This document shows, piece by piece, positions 44,768 to 53,779 of a DNA stretch of 64,000 bases. Positions within the stretch are counted from its first letter, which is position 1. The number at the start of each line of letters is the position of its first letter. A model generated the notes under the pieces. The model saw nothing but the letters and a program-made list of their open reading frames with translations. It ran no database searches and was not told the origin of the DNA. This DNA comes from JAJPKK01 sp963702755. GTDB lineage: Bacteria; Pseudomonadota; Alphaproteobacteria; Rhizobiales; Xanthobacteraceae. The stretch lies in the NCBI GenBank assembly GCA_963702755.1, contig CAVPDZ010000010.1, positions 1-64,000 on the forward strand. Reading direction: 5' to 3'. A program made the position numbers and the translations under genes.

Positions 44768-46120
44768 ATGGGTCGGGCGGTCAGCGCATTCGTGGGCGCC
44801 GTGCGCAACGGCGATTTCGTGACCCGCGAGCGAATCCGCCTTGTGAGCCTTGCGCTCATCGCCGCGTTTGCCGTGGCGCTCGCCTACATGGCGGCGACGG
44901 CCCACGGTCGAAACGACGCCATGGGCCGGCCCCTCGGCACCGACTTCTCCAACGTTTATGCGGCGGGAACCTATGTGCTCGACGGCGAGCCTGCGGCCCC
45001 GTTCGACCCGGCGCGACAGTACGCCCGCGAACAGCAAATCTTCGGGACCGCGACGCCGTTCTACGGCTGGCACTATCCGCCGTTCTTCCTCGGCGTGGCG
45101 GCGGCGCTCGCGCTCCTTCCCTATGTGCCGGCACTCATCCTGTGGCAGGCGGCGACGCTCCTCCTCTATCTTCTTGCGATCCGCGCGATCGTGATGGGTG
45201 AGGCTTCGGAGCGGTTCACCACGTAGCCCGGATGAGCGCAGCGATATCCGGGACAGCGCGGCGATGATGGCACCGCCGTCCCCGGATATCGCTGCGCTCA
45301 TCCGGGCTACAAATTGTGGGTGCTCCTGGCGCTCGCGTTTCCGGCGGTCTTCGTCAATCTCGGTCACGGACACAACGGCCTCCTGACGGCGGCGCTGATC
45401 GGTGGGGCACTGGTGCTTCTCGATCGACGGCCGCTCGTCGCCGGCATTCTGTTTGGGCTTCTCGTTTACAAGCCGCAGTTCGGAATTCTCATTCCGCTCG
45501 TCCTCGTCGCAACCGGACGATGGAAATGTTTTGCGGCCGCGGCGCTCACGGTGGCGGCGCTCGCGTTGGCCACGACTCTCGCGTTCGGCTCCGAGGTGTG
45601 GATCGCGTTTTTCGACTCGACGCATTTCACCCGCGCCGTGGTGCTCGAAGCGGGCGGGACCGGCTGGCACAAGATCCAGAGCGTGTTCGCGACAGTGCGG
45701 ATGTGGGGAGGTTCGGTGCCGCTCGCGTATACGGTGCAGTCGATCGTCACGCTCGCGCTTGCGGCGGCGCTCGTCTGGCTGTGGCGGCTCAAAGTTGATT
45801 ATGCGCTGAAAGCTGCCGCGCTCGTCATTGCCGCAATTCTCGCGACCCCGTACAGCCTCGACTACGACATGACGGCGCTCGCACCGGCGATCGCATTCCT
45901 CGCCATGCACGGCCTACGTGACGGGTTTGCGCCTTACGAGAAGACGGCGCTGGCGGCACTTTGGCTTGCGCCGCTCGTCGCGCGCGGCGTGGCGGAGGCC
46001 ACACTGATTCCGCTCGGCGTGATGGCGATGATCGCCGTGTTCGCACTGATATTATGCCGCGCTGCACAAGAATGCGGCTTGTACAATCGATGGCGTGCGA
46101 CTGGATATCCGGCAGCGTAG
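44768..46120 (+). pseudogene. GT87/DUF2029 membrane glycosyltransferase interrupted by a palindromic repeat
   Basis: Polyprenol-phosphate-sugar-using mannosyltransferase-like membrane protein. The N-terminal part (44768-45226) has the family segment GTDFSNVYAAGTYVLDG, with the catalytic Asp, and YGWHYPPFFLG. The C-terminal part resumes at about 45311 with KLWVLLALAFPAVFVNLGHG and DRRPLVAGILFGLLVYKPQFG. Between them is an 88-base family A repeat, which brings in-frame TAG and TGA. Both halves are in the same frame, and without the element the protein would read ERFTT-KLWVLL. TTG 45314 could in principle start a truncated second product, but the enzyme is almost certainly lost. Confidence 0.88.
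45223..45310. repeat. Palindromic repeat, family A, inserted in the GT87 gene
   Basis: GTAGCCCGGATGAGCGCAGC at the left is inverse to GCTGCGCTCATCCGGGCTAC at the right; the inner arms GATATCCGGG / CCCCGGATATC extend the pairing. Coding sequence of one gene lies directly on both sides, which shows that this family moves or has moved. Confidence 0.9.
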
Positions 46121-46290
46121 CTCCCATTTAACGCAAACGATCTCAAGACCTTCTCCGAATCGTCTTCAGCTTTTCGGAAAAGTTGGTGACTGCGACGGAT
46201 TGCGCCATCACGTCATCGTCAGCAGTCGCATTGAGGTCGCATTCGCCTGTCACGCCGTGACACGGGGTATCCGCGAAGCTGGGAAGCGCG

Positions 46291-46923
46291 ATGTACACGC
46301 TCTATTCGATGCAGCGGTCCGGCAATTGCTACAAAGTGCGCCTCGCGCTGTCGCAGCTCAATATCGACTATCATCTCGTCGAGATCGACATCCTCAGGGG
46401 CGAGACGCGCACGCCTGAATTCCTGGCCAAGAATCCGAGTGGCCATGTGCCGTTGCTGGAGGCTGCACCGGGCCGCTATCTGCCGGAATCCGGCGCCATC
46501 TTGTGGTTTCTCGCCGGCGGCTCGCCGCTCGCGCCCGACGATCGCATCGACCGCGCCGAGACCTTGCAGTGGATGTTCTTCGAGCAGCACAGCCTTGAGC
46601 CTTATCTCGGTGCCGCGCACTTCTGGCTGGCGCTCGTCAAGGGCGGACGTGAGTTGCAGATGCACGCGATCGAAGAATGGATGGAGCACGGCTACGGCGC
46701 GCTTCAGGTGATGGAGAAGCATCTCGAGACCCACCGCTTCTTTGCGGCCGATCGCTACACCGTCGCCGACATCGCGCTTTACGCCTACGCCCACGTCGCC
46801 AACGAGTGCGACTTCGATCTCACCGGCTTTCCGGCGGTCCGCGGCTGGCTCAAGCGCATTGCCGAGCAGCCCGGCCATGTGCGCATGGACTGGCATCCGG
46901 CAGCGATGGCGATCGCGGAATAA
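46291..46923 (+). CDS. Glutathione S-transferase family protein
   Basis: 210 residues. N-terminal thioredoxin-fold part YTLYSMQRSGNCYKVRLAL, with cis-Pro segment PSGHVPLLE and the SNAIL-like PESGAILWFLA; the C-terminal helical part has RYTVADIALYAYAHVANECDFDL. A cytoplasmic detoxifying or isomerising enzyme in general; the specific substrate is unknown. GGGAAG precedes ATG 46291. It converges with the dehydrogenase gene on the other strand. Confidence 0.9.
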   Translation: MYTLYSMQRSGNCYKVRLALSQLNIDYHLVEIDILRGETRTPEFLAKNPSGHVPLLEAAPGRYLPESGAILWFLAGGSPLAPDDRIDRAETLQWMFFEQHSLEPYLGAAHFWLALVKGGRELQMHAIEEWMEHGYGALQVMEKHLETHRFFAADRYTVADIALYAYAHVANECDFDLTGFPAVRGWLKRIAEQPGHVRMDWHPAAMAIAE

Positions 46924-46929
46924 TCTCCG

Positions 46930-47829
46930 TCACACCTTGTCGCTCTTCACCTCGACGCCGGCCCATTTCTCGATGCACTGGACGATCTGGGTGAAGTCGC
47001 TCGCCGGGCCGAGCTCGCCATGCGCGACCTGCCAGAGCTGGCGTACCGCGCTGCCGAGCCACATCGGCACGTTGAGGGCTTCGGCCTCTTCGAGGCAGAG
47101 CTTCACGTCCTTGTACATGAGGCCAGTGGCGAAACCGTAGTCGAAGGTGCGCGGCAGCACCGCGCGCGGGAACTTGTCCTGGGTCGCGGTGTTGCGCCCG
47201 CTGCCGGAGTTGATCACGTCGATCATGATCTTGGGGTCGAGCCCGGCTTTGACGCCCATGACGATCGCCTCCGACGAAATCGCCATCGCGGTCGCCGACA
47301 GGAGATTGTTGGCGAGCTTCATGGTCTGCCCCATGCCGGGCCGCTCGCCGATGTAGAAGACGTTGCCGAACACCTTCAGGATCGGCTCGAAACGTTCGAA
47401 CAAGGACCGTTCGCAAGCCGCCATGACGGCGAGCGTGCCTTTGCGCGCGCCGCCGACGCCGCCGCTCACCGGGCAATCGACGGTGGCGATCCCCTTGTCC
47501 TTGAGCGCCGCTGCGACCGCGGCGATCACGCGCGGCCCCGTCGTCGACAGGTCGATGAAGGTTTTCACGCGGCTGCCGGCCGCAACGCCATTCTCGCCAA
47601 GCGCGACGGCGCGAACGATATCGGGCGTCGGCAGGCTCACGATCACGGTCTCGACCGCGTCCGCCACCTCGCGCGATGAGGCAGCGACGCGCGCACCGCG
47701 CGCCGCGAGTGCCGCAGTCGCCGACGCGCTGGTGTCGTAGACGGTGAGCGTGTGACCGGCATCGATCAGGCGGCCCGCCATCGGCCCGCCCATTCGTCCG
47801 ACGCCGATGAAGCCCAAATGTTCGGACAT
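46930..47829 (-). CDS. 3-hydroxyisobutyrate dehydrogenase-like NAD(P)-dependent oxidoreductase
   Basis: Beta-hydroxyacid dehydrogenase family, 299 residues from ATG 47829 (GGGAGGGAC just upstream). N-terminal Rossmann motif GFIGVGRMGGPMAGRLIDAGH, substrate loop DCPVSGGVGGARKGTL, catalytic Lys in GQTMKLANNLLSA. It oxidises a beta-hydroxyacid or reduces a tartronate semialdehyde-like acid. It lies downstream of UbiD and the NCS2 permease on the same strand and probably takes part in the same route. Confidence 0.9.
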   Translation of the reverse strand: MSEHLGFIGVGRMGGPMAGRLIDAGHTLTVYDTSASATAALAARGARVAASSREVADAVETVIVSLPTPDIVRAVALGENGVAAGSRVKTFIDLSTTGPRVIAAVAAALKDKGIATVDCPVSGGVGGARKGTLAVMAACERSLFERFEPILKVFGNVFYIGERPGMGQTMKLANNLLSATAMAISSEAIVMGVKAGLDPKIMIDVINSGSGRNTATQDKFPRAVLPRTFDYGFATGLMYKDVKLCLEEAEALNVPMWLGSAVRQLWQVAHGELGPASDFTQIVQCIEKWAGVEVKSDKV

Positions 47830-47914
47830 CTGTCCCTCCCTACGGCGCTGCGGCGCGCCTCTTAGAATCGATCTCAAGCATCATGCGGTTGGATGGCCGC
47901 GGCGACGGCAACGT

Positions 47915-49288
47915 TCAGCTCCGCTTGGGCGGCGTCTGCGGCTGGCGCGCCAGGAGCGCCGCGAGATCGACCTTTGGATAGACGATCTTGCTGTAGGAGG
48001 CGCGGAGTTCCGGTGCGAGCGTCGCGTCGATGATGGTCTTGCTGATGACGCCGTTTTCATCGGCAGACGGGTGAAGCTCGTTGCCCAGCGTTCCCGGGAT
48101 CACCACCTGGTCGCGATCCCATCGCACCCGCGTCGACAGGGCCCAGAACACGTCGGTCGGATCGAAGATATCGACGTCGGTGTCGACGACGACCACCGTG
48201 TTGATGTTGACGTGCGCCATCAACGCGGCGATGCCGACCGCGCGCACTTCGCCGGGCCGCGGCTCCTCCATCGAAATCAGCGCGAGAAAGCCCGAGGCAT
48301 AAGGCGGCAGGTAGGCGTCGCGCACCCGCGGCGACGTGCTCATGGTCAGCCGGCGAAGGTGCGGCTCGCGCGTCGCCGCCGCGCCCAACAGCAGATGCTC
48401 GAACGACGCGCCGGCGGTCGTCTGGAAGATCGGATCGCGGCGATGGGTGATTGCGGTGATGCGCCCGACCGGCTGCTGGTGAACGCCGGAGTAATGGCCG
48501 GTGTACTCGGCCATCGGGCCTTCCTCTTCGCGTTCGCCGGCCAGAACCTCGCCTTCGAGCACGATCTCCGCCGTCGCGGGCACCATGATGTCGCAGGTGC
48601 GGGCGCGCACGACCGGGATCGGCCCACCGCGCAGCGCGCCGGCGATTTCGTATTCGTCGCCGCCGTAGCGGAAAGCGGCCGCGATCATCAGAACAGGATC
48701 GACGCCGATCGCGACGCAGAACGGCAAATTCTCGCCGCGCGCTTCCGCGGTCTCGAAAAACTCGCGCATATGGCGCCAGGTGTTGAGATTGATGCCGACG
48801 CGGTCGCGGCCTTTCACCTGCATGCGCACATACGAAAGATTGTGCCGGCCGCTGACCGGATCGCGGCAGATCACGACGCCCGCATTGATGAAGGCGCCGC
48901 CGTCCTTTGGCGCATGAACCGGCACCGGCAGGGTCGCGAGATTGACGTTATCGGTGACGACCTCCTGGCACGGCGCCGCGCCCTCGATCGCACGAAACGC
49001 CACCGGCGCGCGGGTCGCGGCATCAAGCACATCGCCGAGCTTTTGCCGTTCGCAGCCGACCGCAAGCGCAATCCGCTCATGGGAGCCGAGCGCGCTGCCC
49101 ATGACCGGAATTTCCGAGCCCTTCACGTCGTGAAAGAGCGCGGCCTTGCCGCTCTGTTCGCAGGCGCGCAAGACCGCGCCGAGTTCGTGCACCGGATCGA
49201 CCGGTGTCATGATCTCGGCAAGTGCGCCGGCGTTCCGCAGCACGTCGATGAAATCACGAAGATCGTGGATCGGGGCCGTCACCTTCAC
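47915..49288 (-). CDS. UbiD-family decarboxylase, copy 2
   Basis: Prenyl-FMN-dependent decarboxylase family, about 457 residues. Segments: APCQEVVTDNVNLATLPVPVH, DPVSGRHNLSYVRMQVKGRDR, GALRGGPIPVVRARTCDIMVP, EGPMAEYTGHYSG (active-site Glu region) and TDVDIFDPTDVFWALSTR. The start is GTG 49288 (or GTG 49282). The frame continues without a stop into the permease gene only because that gene has a frameshift, so a 951-residue fusion is not real. The upstream NCS2 permease suggests that its substrate is imported. Confidence 0.88.
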   Translation of the reverse strand: MKVTAPIHDLRDFIDVLRNAGALAEIMTPVDPVHELGAVLRACEQSGKAALFHDVKGSEIPVMGSALGSHERIALAVGCERQKLGDVLDAATRAPVAFRAIEGAAPCQEVVTDNVNLATLPVPVHAPKDGGAFINAGVVICRDPVSGRHNLSYVRMQVKGRDRVGINLNTWRHMREFFETAEARGENLPFCVAIGVDPVLMIAAAFRYGGDEYEIAGALRGGPIPVVRARTCDIMVPATAEIVLEGEVLAGEREEEGPMAEYTGHYSGVHQQPVGRITAITHRRDPIFQTTAGASFEHLLLGAAATREPHLRRLTMSTSPRVRDAYLPPYASGFLALISMEEPRPGEVRAVGIAALMAHVNINTVVVVDTDVDIFDPTDVFWALSTRVRWDRDQVVIPGTLGNELHPSADENGVISKTIIDATLAPELRASYSKIVYPKVDLAALLARQPQTPPKRS

Positions 49289-49293
49289 ACATC

Positions 49294-50668
49294 CTATGCC
49301 TGATGTTGCCGCGTCTTCGCGGCGCCGGGCGAAGGCACCGCATGATCGCTTTCTCTCGCCGATGTTCGCATCGCCGGCAAGTGATTGAACAGGAGATTGA
49401 GCAGAATGGCGGCGATCAAGCCGGCGCCCACCGGGCTGTTGAAGATGGTTTGCAGGTTCTTCGGCCAGGCATCGTAGAATTTCGGCGCCACCATTGGAAT
49501 GAAGCCTATTCCGAGCGACGTGGCGACGATGAACAGGTTCTGCGGCTCGGCCGAAATCCACGCGATTGAGGATCTTGATGCCGACGACACCGATCGCGGT
49601 GAACATCACGAGCGCGATGCCGCCGATGATCGGTCCGGGAATTGCTGCCACCAGCCGCCCCAGCGGCGGGAATAAACCGAGGATGACCAGAAACACGCCG
49701 GCCGCGGTTGCAACGAAGCGGCTGCGCGTCGTCGTGAGGCCGAGGACGCCGATGTTCTGCGAGAAGGTGACCAGCGGGAACGCGCCGAATATGCCGCCGA
49801 CGAGGCTCGTCAGCCCATCCGCCAGAACGCCGCCCTGAACGTCTTCGCTCGTTGCCTCGCGCCCGACCATTTCACCGACCGCGACGAGCTGCGGCAGCAC
49901 CTCGAACATCAGCACCGCCATCAGGACGATGACGGCGATCGCGGCGCCGATGTCGAAATTGAACTGCCCGAAGGTCGCCGGCAGCGCGAAGCCGAACAGG
50001 TTGCCTTGCAACACGCGGCTGAAATCCGCGTCCCCAAGCGCAAGCGCGATCGCCGTCGCCAGGACAAGCCCGAACAGGACGGACATCTGCCGCAGCATTG
50101 CCGGCAGAAACTTCATGAACAAGGCGACCAGCAGAATCGTGCCTCCCGCCATGATCAGGTTCTTGGCGCTGACCGGATCGTCCGGCTTGAAATTGGTGAT
50201 GAGCCGTACCCCGATCGGCACCAGCATGATGCCGACGAGCGCGAGCATCGTGCCCATCACAACCGGCGGAAAGAAGCGCCGCAATCGTCCAATGATCGGG
50301 GCGCAGATCATCATCGCGGCGCCGGCCAGGATGCACGTGCTCCACACCGCCGGCAGCCCATAGGTCTTGCCGATGAGGATCAGCGGTCCGATGACGTTGG
50401 CGGATGGACCCAGCACGATCGGCAGGCGCGCACCGAACTTCCACAGGCCTACCGTGGTCAGGATCGTCCCAAGCCCCGCAAAGATCGTGTTGGCCGACAC
50501 CATCTGCGCGATATCGGCCGGCGACATGCTAAGCGAACTGCCGATCACGAACGGCACCGCGATCGCGCCCGCGTACATCACGAAGAGGTGCTGGAGCCCC
50601 AGTACGGCGAGGCGGCCGGGCGGCGGTACCGCATCGACCGGATGGACGGTTTCCTCGATCAGGCTCAT
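49294..50668 (-). CDS. NCS2 nucleobase:cation symporter, copy 1, frameshifted near 49550
   Basis: Membrane importer of the xanthine/uracil/ascorbate family, about 458 residues with 12-14 membrane segments. The NAT signature is QNIGVLGLTTTRSR. ATG 50668 follows GGGGAGCGAAATC. The frame breaks near the C-terminus: removing one base from TTCGGCCGAG gives VDFGEPQNLFIVATSLGIG and a normal end at 49294 (LLNLLFNHLPAM). It is the first gene of the leftward arm and mirrors the NCS2 gene at 54867. Uptake of a purine, pyrimidine or similar heterocyclic acid is likely. Confidence 0.88.
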
Positions 50669-50850
50669 GATTTCGCTCCCCGGCATGTCGCCCTGCAATT
50701 CGTTTTTGCACAAGGCGTTGATTGTTGATCTGCGTCCTACGGCGAGAAGCCCCTTCGGTTCAAGCTTCATGAGCCGGCGAAATCGACGCAGACGCGATCG
50801 CCGCGCTATCGTGTATCATTCATGCGGTAGAGAGGAGGTTCTCGAAAGCG
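50669..50850. promoter_or_regulatory. Divergent promoter region of the two NCS2/UbiD arms
   Basis: About 180 bases between the leftward NCS2 gene and the rightward TPP decarboxylase pair. Both arms must be driven from here unless a read-through promoter exists. No operator was recognised. GGAGG near 50833 is the ribosome site of the rightward gene, with longer than usual spacing. Confidence 0.5.
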
Positions 50851-51351
50851 ATGAAAACCAGCGCCGTTGAAAAGGTCATCAAGGCCCTGAAAGCCTCGGG
50901 CGTCAGTGTCGCCTGCTATCTGCCGGATTCGCTCCTCAAGGAGCTCTATCCGGCGCTCGACCGGGACAATGACATTCGCACCATCCGCGTCACCAACGAG
51001 GGCGAAGGCGCCGGGATTTGCGGCGGCGTGTGGCTGTCGGGTAAGCGCGCCGTGCTGGTCATGGAAAACTCCGGGCTGCGCGCGTCGATCGAGCCGCTGG
51101 CGCGCATGGGCATGGGCGCCGGCATCCCGGTGGTGATGCTGATGAGCTATCGCGGCGACCTCGGCGAGAACAATTGGTGGGCGATCCCGCACGGCATGAC
51201 CATGGAGCCGCTGCTGCAGGCCATGCGCATCCCCTATCGCATCGTCGACCGGGAGGAGGGGATCGAACAGGCGATCCGCGACGCGTTCACCTGGTCGCAT
51301 ACCGCCTATTATCATTCCGCCGTCGTGCTTGCCGGGAGTATCGTGCGATGA
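50851..51351 (+). CDS. TPP-dependent decarboxylase N-terminal subunit (sulfopyruvate decarboxylase alpha-like)
   Basis: 166-residue protein of the ComD type, which forms the pyrimidine-binding half of a split thiamine-diphosphate enzyme. Segments: VACYLPDSLLKELYPAL, RVTNEGEGAGICGGVWLSGK (with the activating Glu) and VVMLMSYRGDLGENNWWAIPHG. Its stop overlaps the ATG of the next gene (ATGA), so the two subunits are translated together. Relatives decarboxylate sulfopyruvate or phosphonopyruvate; the 2-oxoacid used here is unknown. Confidence 0.88.
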   Translation: MKTSAVEKVIKALKASGVSVACYLPDSLLKELYPALDRDNDIRTIRVTNEGEGAGICGGVWLSGKRAVLVMENSGLRASIEPLARMGMGAGIPVVMLMSYRGDLGENNWWAIPHGMTMEPLLQAMRIPYRIVDREEGIEQAIRDAFTWSHTAYYHSAVVLAGSIVR

Positions 51352-51956
51352 CGCGCTATGATTGCATGAAGGTGCTCGCGGCAAAGCTCAAGAACGAGCT
51401 CGTCATCCTGTCGCTCGGCGGCAGCGTCGATGAATGGTACGATGCCGCGCCGCACATGCGCGAAGCGAGCCTGTTCCAGCAGCAGCTGGGTTGCGTCACG
51501 CCGCAGGCGCTGGGGCTGGCGGTCGGACTGCCGCACCGGCGCATCATCGCGCTCGATACCGACGGCGGCATGATGTTCAACCTCGGCATCCTGGCGACGC
51601 TGGCGAACGAGCGCCCGACCAATCTGCTCGTCATCGTCTGGGACAACGAATGCTATCAGTCGATCGGCGGGCCGCCGACCCACACGGCGTCCGGCCGCGT
51701 CGACATCGCCGCGATCGCGTGCGGCGCGGGCGTCGAAAACGCGCACACGGTGCGCGACCTCGGCGAATTCGCACAGCGCTGCGATGAAGGGCTGGCGGCG
51801 CAATCACCGTTCGTGATCGTCGCCAAGGTCGACCGCATCGTGCGCCGCGACGTGAAGCGCAAGCACAGCGACGGCCGCGAGGACAAGTATGTCTTTGTCC
51901 GCCACGTCGAGGCGACCGAAGGCGTCGTCATCATGGGGCCGAGCGAGCACAATTGA
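51348..51956 (+). CDS. TPP-dependent decarboxylase C-terminal subunit (sulfopyruvate decarboxylase beta-like)
   Basis: 202 residues, ComE type: the pyrophosphate-binding half of the split enzyme. The TPP/metal motif is ALDTDGGMMFNLG, followed 20-odd residues later by WDNECYQSIGG. The tail runs to RHVEATEGVVIMGPSEHN. Start ATG 51348 overlaps the alpha stop. A UbiD gene follows 200 bases downstream beyond a repeat. Confidence 0.88.
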   Translation: MTRYDCMKVLAAKLKNELVILSLGGSVDEWYDAAPHMREASLFQQQLGCVTPQALGLAVGLPHRRIIALDTDGGMMFNLGILATLANERPTNLLVIVWDNECYQSIGGPPTHTASGRVDIAAIACGAGVENAHTVRDLGEFAQRCDEGLAAQSPFVIVAKVDRIVRRDVKRKHSDGREDKYVFVRHVEATEGVVIMGPSEHN

Positions 51957-51994
51957 CCGGGATGTGTGCAACGTCACTCCGGAATATCCGCAGC

Positions 51995-52102
51995 GTCATT
52001 CCGGGGGCCGAGCGCAGCTCGGCAGCCCGGAATTCATACTCCGCAGCTCGTGTTCATGGATTCCGGGCTCGCCTCCGCTGCGCTGCGGCGCCCCGGAATG
52101 AC
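51995..52102. repeat. Palindromic repeat, family B
   Basis: GTCATTCCGGGGGCCGAGCG at the left and GGCGCCCCGGAATGAC at the right; inner CAGCCCGGAATTCAT / ATGGATTCCGGGCTC. It lies between the TPP subunits and the third UbiD gene. Confidence 0.85.
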
Positions 52103-52158
52103 ACTGCCGAGAATTAGAACGATCGCGGAAGACCGCTTGCACCAGCAGGAACTTACTG

Positions 52159-53508
52159 ATGCCCAATCTCCAGGAATTTCTCGACAGCCTTCCGGCGAGC
52201 GAGAAGGTGACGATCACGGAGCCGGTCAATCTCGATTTCGGGCCGACGGCGCTCGTGCTCGAGCTTGAAGCGCAGAAGCGCTTTCCCGTCGTCTGCATCG
52301 AGCGACCGGATGGCTTCGACGTGCCGGTGGTGATGAACCTGTTTGCCGATCGCAATCGCATCGCGCGGATGGTCGGTCGGGCTCCGGGCGAGTTCAATGC
52401 CGCGTGGACGGACGCGCTTTCGAACATGAAGCCCGCCGTCATGACCGACCGGGCGCCGGTGCAGGACGTGGTCGCGCTCGGCAATGAGGCGGACGCCGGC
52501 AAGTTGCCGATTTCCCGGCATTTCGAGGCCGATGCCGGCCGCTACATCGGCTCCGGCATCCTGGTCTGCAAAGACCCGGATACGGGGGTGCGCAATCTCA
52601 GCTTCCAGCGGATGCAGCTCAAGGGCCCCAATCGATTTGGTGCGAGCCTGCACTCACGCGGCCACATCTGGGATTATCTGCAACGCTGCGAGGCGCGCGG
52701 ACAGAATCTCGAAGTCGCGGTGGTGATCGGTTGCCATCCCGCGATCTACATTGCGGCGGCGGCCAAGGTCGCCATGGATGTCGACGAGCTTGCGATCGCC
52801 GGTGCGCTGATGGGCGCGCCGGTCGAGATGGTGAAATGCAAGACGATCGACGTCGAGGTGCCGGCCGACGCGGAATACGTCGTCGAGGGCGAGATTCTTG
52901 GCGGCGTCCACGAGGACGAAGGGCCGTACGGGGAATACACCGGCTATTCGACCTACCGGTCCACTCGCAACGTGTTCGTCGTCAAGGCGATCACGCATAA
53001 GCGCAAGCCGATCTTCCTCGACATCATCCCCGGATATTCCGCCGAGCATCTGCTGCTCGGCCGCAGCACGCGCGAGGCGCATGTGTTCCACCGGCTCAAG
53101 GAAATGGTGCCGACGCTCAAGGCGATCAATTATCCGAAATCGGGCACGCACTTTCACGCCTACATGTCGTTCAAGAAAACGGCCGAGGGCCAGGCGCGCC
53201 AGGCCTTGATGCTGCTGATGGGGCTCGACTCCTACGTCAAGCTCGCAGTCGCGGTGGACGAGGACGTCGACGTCTTCAACGAGGAGGAAGTGCTGTGGGC
53301 GCTGGCGACGCGGTTCCAGGCCGACACGGACATGTTCATGATCCCGAAAGTGTTCTGCAACCGGCTCGATCCATCCTCGGTCGAGGGCATGTCGGCGAAA
53401 ATCGGCATCGACGCCACCAAGGGACCGAAGTTCGAGGGCGAACGCACGCGGCTGCCGGAGAAATCCGTCACGTGGGCGCGGAACTATATTGCAAATCACC
53501 TGCGGTGA
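52159..53508 (+). CDS. UbiD-family decarboxylase, copy 3
   Basis: 449 residues, the most typical UbiD of the three. Segments: PVQDVVALGNEADAGKLPIS, NLSFQRMQLKGPNRFGASLH, GALMGAPVEMVKCKTIDVEVP, EGEILGGVHEDEGPYGEYTGY (active-site Glu region) and AVAVDEDVDVFNEEEVLWALATR. AGGAAC lies 6 bases before ATG 52159. Probably removes CO2 from an aromatic or heteroaromatic acid. Neighbours are the TPP decarboxylase and an ACMSD-like amidohydrolase. Confidence 0.92.
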   Translation: MPNLQEFLDSLPASEKVTITEPVNLDFGPTALVLELEAQKRFPVVCIERPDGFDVPVVMNLFADRNRIARMVGRAPGEFNAAWTDALSNMKPAVMTDRAPVQDVVALGNEADAGKLPISRHFEADAGRYIGSGILVCKDPDTGVRNLSFQRMQLKGPNRFGASLHSRGHIWDYLQRCEARGQNLEVAVVIGCHPAIYIAAAAKVAMDVDELAIAGALMGAPVEMVKCKTIDVEVPADAEYVVEGEILGGVHEDEGPYGEYTGYSTYRSTRNVFVVKAITHKRKPIFLDIIPGYSAEHLLLGRSTREAHVFHRLKEMVPTLKAINYPKSGTHFHAYMSFKKTAEGQARQALMLLMGLDSYVKLAVAVDEDVDVFNEEEVLWALATRFQADTDMFMIPKVFCNRLDPSSVEGMSAKIGIDATKGPKFEGERTRLPEKSVTWARNYIANHLR

Positions 53509-53779
53509 TCGGCCCCGCGCATATGCGGCGGTATCGCGCTTGCGCGATGTGGACGAGTTTGATAGAGGTCCGTTGTCGGTAGAAGCGGTCAGCTGAACCG
53601 TCACCGTAGCGCCGGGACGTTTCAGTCGGAGATTGCTGACAGGCATTTGTGTGCCGTCGCGATTTGGACCGGAGCCTGCCGTGCTGTTGATCCAGGATAT
53701 CGTCAGGAAGCGTGGCCGTGGGCCGGATTGCGATCGCATTCCGCCGCGGTTCATTTGCGTCGTTTGCAGGGAGCAAACC

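Noticed and set aside
45314..46120. The C-terminal half of the GT87 gene as an independent protein
   Set aside because: It would need a TTG start right at the edge of an inserted repeat and lacks the N-terminal catalytic part. It is better read as the rest of a broken gene.
47915..50770. A single 951-residue frame that would fuse an NCS2 permease to a UbiD decarboxylase
   Set aside because: The permease C-terminus (LLNLLFNHLPAM) continues in another frame to its own stop at 49294, and UbiD has its own GTG start at 49288. The fusion arises from one extra base near 49550.
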